From the NCBI RefSeq assembly GCF_019649055.1, contig NW_026570316.1, positions 124,001-188,000 on the forward strand: DNA of 64,000 nt. The letters run 5' to 3'. This document shows positions 56,901-64,000 of the stretch, one piece after another. The translations under genes and the position numbers were made by a program. Origin of the DNA: Paramacrobiotus metropolitanus (taxonomy: Eukaryota; Tardigrada; Eutardigrada; Parachela; Macrobiotidae). Under the pieces are notes generated by a model that did no database searches, was not told where the DNA came from, and was given only the letters and a program-made list of their open reading frames with translations. The first letter of the stretch is position 1. Every line of letters begins with the position of its first letter.

Positions 56901-57711
56901 TGCGATGGTAGCGGCAATACAAGCGGCGGCTCAAGTGAGACCGGCACCTCAGAATGTGGCCCCACCGGCGCCACAGAACGTGGCCCCCTTGAATGTCGGA
57001 TTACCACAGCAGGGAGTGGGTAACGGAAACTTCGGTGGAAACGGCTATAGAAACGGGAACTGGAACGGAGGTCAAGGCAACTTCCAGAATCAAGGCCAGG
57101 GTCAAGGCAACTTCCAGCCGAATAGAGGAAACCAGAACTACCAACAGAATCAAGGGTCACGAACGGAATTCAAATTCCAGATGATCGATGGATGGGTGGC
57201 GAACAATGCGCAGATGTGCCAGTACTGTATGTATGGCAACCATCAGACGCAAGGATGTAAGTTCGCGAATACACCGCCAGAGCAGAACCCAAACCTGTTT
57301 GCCTTTCGAGAATGGCAACGGTTGCGCAACCTTGGTGGTTGGCGCCAAGCAATGGCAAACGGATATGACCTCATCGCCCAATGGTATCAGCACAAAGCGA
57401 ACTCCCCGAATCAGCAGGGAAATGGCAATGGCGGCGGCCAAAATGGCGGCGGCTACGGCCGTGGTGGCTACGGCCGCGGTAACTTCAGAGGAAGGGGCAG
57501 AGGTTACGGCCGCGGAAACTGGAATGGTGGCAACCGAGGCGGCGGAAACGGAGGCGGCCAAGGAAACTACCAACAAGGCGGTGGCCAAATTAATGGCGGC
57601 GGACAGAACCCGGCAAATGATGGCGGCCAACAACAAGGAAACGTGCAAGGAAATGTGCAGGGCGCGCAACAAGGTGGTGCGCCGGTTCAGGGAAACGAGC
57701 AAGATCAGTAG
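53932..57711 (+). CDS. gag: Gag polyprotein, long coiled-coil type
   Basis: 1259 residues from ATG 53932 to TAG 57709-57711. Residues 1-240 are polar and likely disordered. About 240-640 form a very long, Glu/Lys-rich coiled coil (VKELEEELEVKEG.., ENEELKETAKTL..), unusual for Gag. A retrotransposon gag domain follows at about 760-930 (TFDGSRDTVNGWTRLVRDTQ.., VKGPAKNWFE.., EWMDKFKDEYGDRDEEVLGL). A Gln/Pro/Asn-rich stretch leads to a CCHC zinc knuckle, CQYCMYGNHQTQGC (C-x2-C-x4-H-x4-C), and then an RGG/GN-rich tail (GRGNFRGRGRGYGRG). It should bind genomic RNA and form particles. The -1 frameshift signal sits at its last codons. The gene holds 15 or more copies of the AAAGGTCA octamer in either orientation. 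Confidence 0.9.
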   Translation: MDKDNEQPTSTGSQGSTSSRSSQQSAPNPYKKDLHSYSRPVGHERSTRAPKAPEKKDSRGSDSTYQKALEAVANQESSSDDQKHTPASVAGGKPMNQKKVTGEEKSTEKGVEAVGTSQLDVTTVRIDEQDKNVNLAQTEVGKTKVTEEELAELGLDDLSLNDRTAGDDLWATPMVSDESNESYFTDDETTMNMSFQSAMRQADRAEGMTPFKDIPEHLIERSKTGKVINVRPPSPNSPTSTLRRRVKELEEELEVKEGQVTKKKQEYQNRIGSLDARIYELEQQQADLESAADEWKIKYERQKELAEEYLKMVDDREMEGHLAVSDLNESMSEESAERSRHLAELKDECDSLKQKVTEAEAKRDEYAIKLAEASQRLLANTTEVFKLRNDLKLRDENIGILQRESKGHQRRADEAVQAAKDLRDLTATEGVRLSNEIKQVTEENGVLKENIEKVTEENEELKETAKTLAEQGLSWEREARLLDTKVTALELKDKEWKQMVHQKTQESTKLNMELTDMTQTVMARDDELTAVKNQLRSAAEEYQKLEGDVTQLAEHIKKVENGTEKIIQEKTFQLHQHMLKVNKENQNLITEKEQSELKIRCLEDENKALKMSNKNKDEQLLQYGVKTVTVESPPPSYSKAHETGTGKSFHFEMPLRTGTGKGSIKAERNGEKANEDKEQPSESYPHMSRGDLSQFPPHIETNVFIDEGHRDRPSSQQERPRKSRYTKMRRNTNDDESNEEEEDPRGGFALAKALNSMARKTPLVTFDGSRDTVNGWTRLVRDTQRTYQLTDDQIMIEIASAVKGPAKNWFESEKDIASEDGIEYSVTEWMDKFKDEYGDRDEEVLGLREAYARKFELGKESLDQYYQAMMRFKAKRIITEKQAVGFLIEGCRVDNELYKALRTQKCRTPTDVKDFFRHWSAGEEKYKAPKGQRNQDYATIRTGQVENMPQQRMAAAPTQQPVEYRRETPVQEVTREVTFIDSQTGQPITYAMVAAIQAAAQVRPAPQNVAPPAPQNVAPLNVGLPQQGVGNGNFGGNGYRNGNWNGGQGNFQNQGQGQGNFQPNRGNQNYQQNQGSRTEFKFQMIDGWVANNAQMCQYCMYGNHQTQGCKFANTPPEQNPNLFAFREWQRLRNLGGWRQAMANGYDLIAQWYQHKANSPNQQGNGNGGGQNGGGYGRGGYGRGNFRGRGRGYGRGNWNGGNRGGGNGGGQGNYQQGGGQINGGGQNPANDGGQQQGNVQGNVQGAQQGGAPVQGNEQDQ

Positions 57712-57732
57712 GCGCCGGTGAGCCTACTGATC
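57690..57732 (+). promoter_or_regulatory. Programmed -1 ribosomal frameshift signal (gag-pol)
   Basis: The slippery heptamer G GGA AAC (57690-57696) is in the correct Gag phase. It is followed by a 6 nt spacer and a perfect 11 bp stem, GATCAGTAGGC (57703-57713) with GCCTACTGATC (57722-57732), and an 8 nt loop. The Gag stop lies inside the stem. The -1 frame is open from 57621 and leads into Pol. Confidence 0.85.
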
Positions 57733-59363
57733 GCCCCGACCCTAAACCACCGGATAAAAAGGGAACGGAAAGGTCACCACTGCAGAACGGTACTGCAGTG
57801 AACGTGACCACTGCGACGGCTAGATGGATGCCGTCAGCGCAAAACGGAAGTGGACCGGCTACATGGATGCCGCAACCACAGGAAACGGCTAGATGGATGC
57901 CGTCACATAAGTGGAAAGAAACGGCTAGATGGATGCCGTTATATAATCAGAAAGATACGGCTATATGGATGCCGCTACAGCAACAAAAAGAACTGGTTAT
58001 CGGGAAACCAGTACAAATGAATCAAAGGTCACCGCAGAATGGTACTGCGAGTGGAAATGTGCAACGGGACCAAAGGTCACCGCAGAATGGTACTGCGAGC
58101 GGAAATTGTCGTGACGGTAGCGCGACACTGCGAACAGCGCAGGAAAATGAAAGGTCACCGTATTGCAGCGAGAAGGTGTTAGCAGTGCGACGAACATTAC
58201 GCAATGCGAAGATTCAACAAGCGTTACTGAATCAGAAGAAGCCGCAGAACAGTGCTACAGACGAAGATGAAGAAGTGCACCATTCGAGATTCCGAGAGTA
58301 TATGGAAGAGAATGGCCTACCGAATCGTCAGAAGGCAACACCTTCCGTCGGAAAAGTCCAAGTGAAAAGTCAAGGAGCGACTGCGAACGCTAAAAGTCAT
58401 GGCGAAAGCGCCATGTTAAAAGGTCAAGAAACGGACTTGACACTGCGAACAGCGCAGCGACAGCAAAAGAATAGCCAACAGAACTCCGATGACTCACTTG
58501 TGGATGCAGTAACGCTGCAGCAGAAGGAAACGTGGCAAAAGGTGGCCTACAGACCGAATGGGAATCACGGGATGTGGATACCCGTGACACCGAAAGCGAA
58601 ACAGAAAGCGGGAATGTCACAAGAAGATTACTGGGACATGCGAGAATTGCGAACACAAGGCGAAAGGAAAAGATTAGAAGAATTGGTTACCGGGAAACCA
58701 GTTCAAAGGTCACCGAACCGCGTCCCAGTATTCGACGAAGCCGAGTATAAGAAGACACTCGCTGACCTAAAAGATCCACGAAATGCACCGCCAGAGAATA
58801 AACCGCCGAATTATGGAGAAAAAGTTCCCATACAAAAGTTGTCAAGTGGCGGATTTACCATGAAGCGCAACGAAAGGTCATGGGACTTAGCGCAAAATGA
58901 ACAAAAAGGATGGTCAAATGAGATGGCGCAAATGCAACAGAAGAGTGCAGTCGAAAGGTCACGGGACCTATCACAAGCGCTGCAAAAGGATGCCAGTGAC
59001 AAGTCACCAGCCCGAACAGATGGGATGTCGTCGCAAATTGATCCGACGAAAACGAACAACGAAGTGTCAGCGAAGGTGATTGAATGGATGACCCAAAAAG
59101 GATATGATACGGTAACATACGAAAAGTCAACAGAAGAGTCGAGAGACAGCGAAGAAGAAGAGTTGAAACGAGTTGACCAAATAACAAGTGAAGTCATTGA
59201 GAAACTGCGAGATAAACGAAATGATGACCGCAAAGAAGAACTGATCCATCAGACGATAAATGAAGTGACTAAAGGTCATGTGGACTGCACAAAAGCAAAA
59301 GAGCAGGTGCAGAATGTTGAAAATGTCACCACAGATAAAAAGTCTGTAAAAGAAACGACTTAA
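57693..59363 (+). CDS. Pol N-terminal extension (after -1 frameshift), ends at an in-frame stop
   Basis: Entered by -1 frameshifting. There is no ATG near the start, so an independent start is unlikely. It encodes about 556 residues without a recognised enzyme. The first part has short peptide repeats: TARWMPS, ATWMPQ, TARWMPS, TARWMPL, TAIWMPL, then RSPQNGTASGN twice, and LRTAQ motifs. The rest is polar, Lys/Glu-rich and probably disordered. TAA at 59361-59363 ends it, but the same frame reopens at once and runs through protease and polymerase. The stop is therefore either a point mutation in this copy or a readthrough site. About nine AAAGGTCA octamers lie in this part. Confidence 0.65.
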   Translation, partial: KRARSVGAGEPTDRPDPKPPDKKGTERSPLQNGTAVNVTTATARWMPSAQNGSGPATWMPQPQETARWMPSHKWKETARWMPLYNQKDTAIWMPLQQQKELVIGKPVQMNQRSPQNGTASGNVQRDQRSPQNGTASGNCRDGSATLRTAQENERSPYCSEKVLAVRRTLRNAKIQQALLNQKKPQNSATDEDEEVHHSRFREYMEENGLPNRQKATPSVGKVQVKSQGATANAKSHGESAMLKGQETDLTLRTAQRQQKNSQQNSDDSLVDAVTLQQKETWQKVAYRPNGNHGMWIPVTPKAKQKAGMSQEDYWDMRELRTQGERKRLEELVTGKPVQRSPNRVPVFDEAEYKKTLADLKDPRNAPPENKPPNYGEKVPIQKLSSGGFTMKRNERSWDLAQNEQKGWSNEMAQMQQKSAVERSRDLSQALQKDASDKSPARTDGMSSQIDPTKTNNEVSAKVIEWMTQKGYDTVTYEKSTEESRDSEEEELKRVDQITSEVIEKLRDKRNDDRKEELIHQTINEVTKGHVDCTKAKEQVQNVENVTTDKKSVKETT

Positions 59364-62300
59364 AAGACTCGGGAATTCTACGATGTCCGAACAGACGTGC
59401 CACACAGGATTGATAAGCTGAGCGAGATACTGAAAGGTCATGGCACTTCAGCGAAGGGGCAAGTGCTTCCCGATATGGATCCGGGACCGGTATCACTAAT
59501 CCCAGTGAAATGTAAGATCCACACCCTGAAGATTCAAAACGGAAAATTGCCTAAAAGAATTGAAGCATACACACACGAAGTGAAGGTGGGAGACATAAAG
59601 GTCAACGCAATGCTGGACACCGGCGCTGAGACGTCGCTGATCAGTAAACCATTTTGCGAGCAGCATGGACTTCATATGCTCCCATTGCCACCGGACAGAC
59701 TGGTGAAGATAAATGGAATTAGTGGAACGTCGGGGTTTATGGTGACACACTACTGCGTAGCACCAGTGACCTTAAGGAAAAAGACTAGCGAACATTCCTT
59801 CTACGTCCGACCGAAATGTGATGACGTACAGGTGTTATTGGGATTTGACTTCTTGGAAAAGAAATTCGTACTGATGGATAACGAAGGAGAAGAAGAGAAG
59901 GAAGATGACCCGAAACCAGTCGCCAAAGTTCAAGTCGGAAAGGTCACCGAATTTGTAACACAGACGGAAAATTCTCAAATTACCGATAAAACGTTAATCC
60001 CAGTACCAGAGGCACAGGGAAAGGAAAAGAAAAAGACAGCGCAAAAAGAATTGTCCACATTTGAGCAGTTGAAAAGGATTCAGCAAGAGATTGAAAACAC
60101 GTTAAATCGGACACGGCTGACACAAAAGGGAAGAGAAAAGGTCATCCCAGTACCAGAGGCACCGGGAGTGACGCAAGTGCAGCAGAAGGTGACAAAAGTG
60201 CAGCAGGAAGCAATTATCCCAGTACCAGAGGCACTGGAAACGAAAAATGAAAATGGAAACGTTGAAAAAGTTATCCCAGTACCAGAGGCACTGGGAACGA
60301 AAGATGATAGGTCACCAGTACCAGAGCGTACCTCGGATCCTTTCGAACCACGATCTGCTACCCAAAATGAAGCTGTCACACAGAAAGAAGCGCCAGCTGC
60401 AGCGAAACAATCGCTCGTGTCAGGCATGGAGTGTGCAAAGCCTATCCCAGTACCAGAGGCACTGGAAATAAAGACGGCTAAAGTGGAGAAGGATAAAAAG
60501 AGTGAAAGGTTACGAATATTGAAACGAATAGCTGAAGAAGAACAGATGTTCACAAGTGAAATTCGCGACAAAGCGCTTGAGCAGTTAAAAGGTCACCGAA
60601 CTCAGAAGGAACAGGAGATACCTTCCGACGAGGCAAGCGTAATCCAAACTGAAAACGACGTCCAAGAGACATTAACCCCAGAAGAACGAGCCGGGAGTTG
60701 TCACCACGGTTACTACGAGGATCCGTGTAGAGTGCAACCACAATGGAAATGCACTGAATGTCGCCAAAACGCCTCTCAAGATGACCTTTCAGAATGGCCG
60801 AAATGTAATGCCGCGTTAGCGGACCTTAAAGGTCATGTCCAAAAGGAAGTGAGAAGCATCATGCGGACAAATGAAATGTGGAAACCACACATTGAACGGT
60901 ACCATTGGAACAGATACCGGACTTGGCTGTCATGCGTGAAAAACTTCATTGCTGGAAGAGGTAAATGGCTAAACCACTGGCAGCAACGTGCGGAAGATGG
61001 AATCCAAGATACGCTTGACCCGGTATCAACGGAACGAAAACTCGCAAGAGAGATGGACGAAATGAACGAGGAAGTACAGTTGTGGGAAGAAGCGAGAATA
61101 GAACTGTTTTGGGACTTCCGCGTTAATCATATGTACAAAGGTCAAGGGAGAACAGTTATATTCCCAACAGGACTAGGCACACCGGTATATGAGTCAGTGG
61201 TGGTGTTCTGTAAAGCACTCAAAGAAGATGACTGGGACATATTTGGCAAATATTGGACGAAATTTGAAGCGGAGATTCCCACATTTGACGTAAAAGAGAT
61301 ACGAGAATTACAAGTAACCCGGAAAAGAAGGTTACCGGGGTTAATGGAAAAAAAGAAAGTGACCTTTGCACCAGATCCAGATGGAGTTGAATACCCAGAA
61401 CGAGGTGGTGATACGTGGTGCATGTACGAAACTATTCCAAGCGATGACTGGGTCACCGAAGAGCTGATGGCAAACTGCGTCTTCGTCGGTCCCAAACGAC
61501 CTAAAGGTTATGAAACGGTCCAACAGGGCGAAGCCGAGAAAGAGACTGCAAAAGAAGCAGAGAAGGATGAAACAGCTAAAGAGACAGCGGAAGGAGGATC
61601 GAATGAAACGGAAGAATCACACACCTCAGCTTTTAACATTGCAAAGATGTTAACAGATAGAGGAGAAATGTGGAGAAAATTTAAAGAGGAGGTAGAAAGA
61701 ATATCAAATGAGCAGCAAAACCCAGTAACTGAGGCAAAAAACGGGGAAAGGTCACTTGATAACGGTGAGGAATATCCGCCGGTCAAGTTGACCGAAAAAC
61801 CATTAATGAGCTTGGAAGAAATGGATGAACTGGAAAAGTCAAAATCGGATGATGAGAGGTCAAGCTCGGATCAGACGGAAAGGTCATCAACAAGAATACG
61901 GGTAACAAGGAGTCACCCGAGAATCGCTGTACGAAATGGGCGCAAGGGAAAGAAAGCGGATAAACCTCTGCTCGAAAATCAGAAAGCAAAAAAACTTAGC
62001 GATTCGAAAGAAAACGAAAGTGACCTTTCATCAGAAGACGAAGGAGTTGATGAGCGCCCACTTGAAAAAGCTGACAAAGGTCAAGCCACTGCACAGCAGT
62101 ACGAGAGCAGTGAATCAGACTCAGAATGGACAAGTTCAAGCGATAATTCAACGACTTCAGAAGATTCGGGTGTAAATGACCTTTCAGAACAAGAAGATTT
62201 ACTGGACTTGGATGAAGATGACGAAGTGGACGAAGAAAAAGAAAAAGAGATAAAAGTCAGAAGAGTGAAAATAGAAAAAGCAAGACTTTCGAAAGATGTG

Positions 62301-64000
62301 ATTAAAGTCTACAGTGACCAACGAATCAAATTGAAACCGTCAATCTGCACACGCGTAAAGGTCAAGATGGGAAAATATGCACCGGCTCAAAACAAGTTGA
62401 TGTTCACACCGGTCCCACAAGTTGAAACTGATGTGCAACCGTTGGCAGGAGTGACGGACCACAGAGGAAAATATTTCGAAATCGTCATCGCGAATCATAG
62501 TAGTAAATACCAAATCGTGAAGAAAAATCAGCTTCTTGGCTATGTGGAGCCTTACGAACATATGGAGAACGTAAAGGTCAACGCGGGCACAGTAAAGAAT
62601 GTACTTGATGACCCAGAGGTGGATGATACGACAAAAGCTGAATTAACAAAGATAATTGGAAACTTGAAATTAGGACCTGACCTCACTGAAGAGCAAAAGA
62701 ACGACGTGTATAACGCGTTCTGGGAATTTTGGAAAGTCTTGCCGACATCCAAGAAACCGTACGGAGATGTGAAAGGGGTCACTCACGTAATCGATACGGG
62801 AGATGCGAAACCAGTTAAATGTAACCCGGCCAGAACGAGTTGGACAGGCCGTGAGTTCATAACAAAGCACATTGAAGAGATGTTGGCACAAGATGTAATT
62901 GAGCCCTCAGACGCCGAATGGAGCTTTCCAGTTGTGCTAGCTGTTAAAAAGAACGGCGATGGGACAATGGGAACAAGATTTTGTGTCAACTACATCATGC
63001 TGAATAAGTTAACGAGAAAGAACAACTACCCGCTACCGAATCCAGATGAGTTGCTTGATGCGTGCGCAGGAAACAAGTACTACGGGAAAATGGACTTGCA
63101 AAGTGGATTCTGGCAGATCCCAATGGATCCAGCGTCAATCAATAAAACGACCTTTGTAACACAAGATGGAATGTACCGATTTAAAAGAATGCCATTCGGA
63201 GTTTGCAACGGACCAGCAACATTCCAATTGTGCATGGACAAAGTACTGTCGAAAGCGAAAAGAAAAGGCTGCGTTTTCGGGTACATTGACGACGTTATCT
63301 TCGCCGGAAAAACATGGGCGGTTTTCATGCAGAATTTGAGAAACGTCTTAATGAGCCTAGTTGAAGCGGGATTCACGATTAAACCGACGAAATGTGAATT
63401 TGGAATGAGACAAATGGGATTTCTGGGTCATATACTCAGTGAAGATGGAATTCGAATGGATCCTGAAAAGGTCACCGCAGTCTCAGAATTTAAACGACCT
63501 CAAACAGAAAGGCAATTAAGGTCATTCCTCGGACTGGCGAATTATTATCGCAAGTTCATAATGGGATATGCACAGAAGACTTGTCATTTGTACGAATTGC
63601 TGAGACAAGATAAGCAAGTGAAAAAAGACTGGACAAAGGTGCACGAAGAGGAATTCAACAGTTTGAAACAACTGTTGTGTGAAGGTCCAGTATTGGCAAA
63701 ATTTGACCCGGCAAAACCGACAGTTATTGAATGCGATGCGAGTAAAGAGGAAATTGGAGCGGTACTGTCACAAGACGGCCACCCGATCGCGTACGCGAGC
63801 CGCGTCTTACACGGAGCCGAAAGAAATTACGGCGTGACGGAATGGGAATGTCTGGCAGTAGTATTCGCTGTCAGAAAGTTTAAGCCATTCATTGACTATG
63901 CGGAATTCACCGTACGAACGGACCACCAGGCGCTGACAAACTTGTTAAGGTCAGAAACAAATAAAGTCGGAATGAACCCGCGCTTGACAAGATGGGCGAT
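59364..64000 (+). CDS. pol: Pol: aspartic protease, long linker, reverse transcriptase, RNase H (runs off the window)
   Basis: One frame, continuous from 59364 to the window end (no stop found by hand translation). The protease has VNAMLDTGAETSLIS (catalytic Asp codon at 59616) and LLGFDFL. A linker of about 890 residues follows, very long for the family. It has IPVPEA repeats (about 59998-60470), a possible zinc site (CHH..C..CTEC near 60700-60760) and acidic runs. A typical pre-RT segment ends near 62560 (KNQLLGYVEPYE). The RT has KMDLQSGFWQIPMD, MPFGVCNGPATFQ and the active site GYIDDV (63282-63293). RNase H begins with IECDASKEEIGAVL (Asp codon 63735), YASRVLHGAERNY and RTDHQALTNL. Integrase is expected beyond the edge. 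Confidence 0.9.

Larger units (their letters stand above)
52182..64000 (+). mobile_element. Ty3/Gypsy LTR retrotransposon, incomplete at the window edge
   Basis: Order: candidate 5' LTR, PBS for initiator Met-tRNA, long leader, Gag (CCHC), -1 frameshift signal, then Pol with protease, reverse transcriptase and RNase H. RNase H is followed by the window end, so integrase and 3' LTR are not visible. PR-RT-RNaseH order with the FGYIDDV active site and DTGAE protease fits Ty3/Gypsy. Gag and Pol are open except for one stop at 59361, so the copy is young. The whole body is studded with AAAGGTCA/TGACCTTT octamers. Confidence 0.9.

Noticed and set aside
57157-57702. 181-codon antisense open frame opposite the Gag tail
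   Set aside because: It is a shadow of the Gly/Asn/Arg-rich coding strand; low-complexity codons rarely give antisense stops.

Overview
The window is eukaryotic. Genes are split by introns with GT..AG borders, many only 50-70 nt long, poly(A) signals are visible, and much of the sequence is transposons in several states of decay. The gene set is an animal one: atypical rhodopsin-like receptors, Cab45/SDF4, a GT31 glycosyltransferase, an immunoglobulin-type receptor and an F-box protein. The compact introns and the style of the receptor and F-box families suggest a small ecdysozoan, perhaps a tardigrade. That assignment is inference and is not proven by the sequence.

Layout. 1-3.5 kb: the last exon of an unknown gene (+), then a minus-strand ankyrin/Mind-bomb-like protein. 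6-10 kb: two paralogous atypical GPCRs (+), the first with a frameshift. 10.6-12.6 kb: Cab45/SDF4 (-). 13.7-15.5 kb: a GT31 glycosyltransferase (+). 16.3-17.4 kb: three exons of an unknown gene (-). 17.7-18.9 kb: a Tc1/mariner-like element. 21.0-24.3 kb: an F-box gene (-) carrying a hAT-like element in an intron. 26-31 kb: two long foldback elements and gene-poor repeats. 31.4-45.3 kb: a second, damaged copy of the glycosyltransferase locus. It is split by a 4.6 kb P-superfamily transposon (89 bp TIRs, 7 bp target duplication), a composite repeat region and a small TIR element, and its coding copy is broken at the start codon and by a 643 bp insertion. 46.1-46.3 kb: a tiny Cys-tailed protein (-). 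48.1-50.6 kb: a two-Ig-domain membrane receptor (-). 52.2 kb to the window end: most of a large Ty3/Gypsy retrotransposon, running off the right edge.

The most striking signal is in that retrotransposon. The octamer AAAGGTCA or its complement TGACCTTT occurs about 50 times over 10 kb, in the leader and through gag-pol, in all reading frames and both orientations. AAAGGTCA is the known NBRE monomer site of NR4A nuclear receptors (Nur77/DHR38) and an extended half-site for several other receptors. Such density cannot come from protein coding alone. The same element has a textbook -1 frameshift signal (GGGAAAC, 6 nt spacer, perfect 11 bp stem) at the end of gag, a PBS for initiator Met-tRNA, three matching leader hairpins, an unusually long coiled-coil Gag and one in-frame stop inside pol.

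All exon models were built by eye from splice consensus, phase agreement and peptide continuity. Several CDSs close exactly in frame when their exons are summed.
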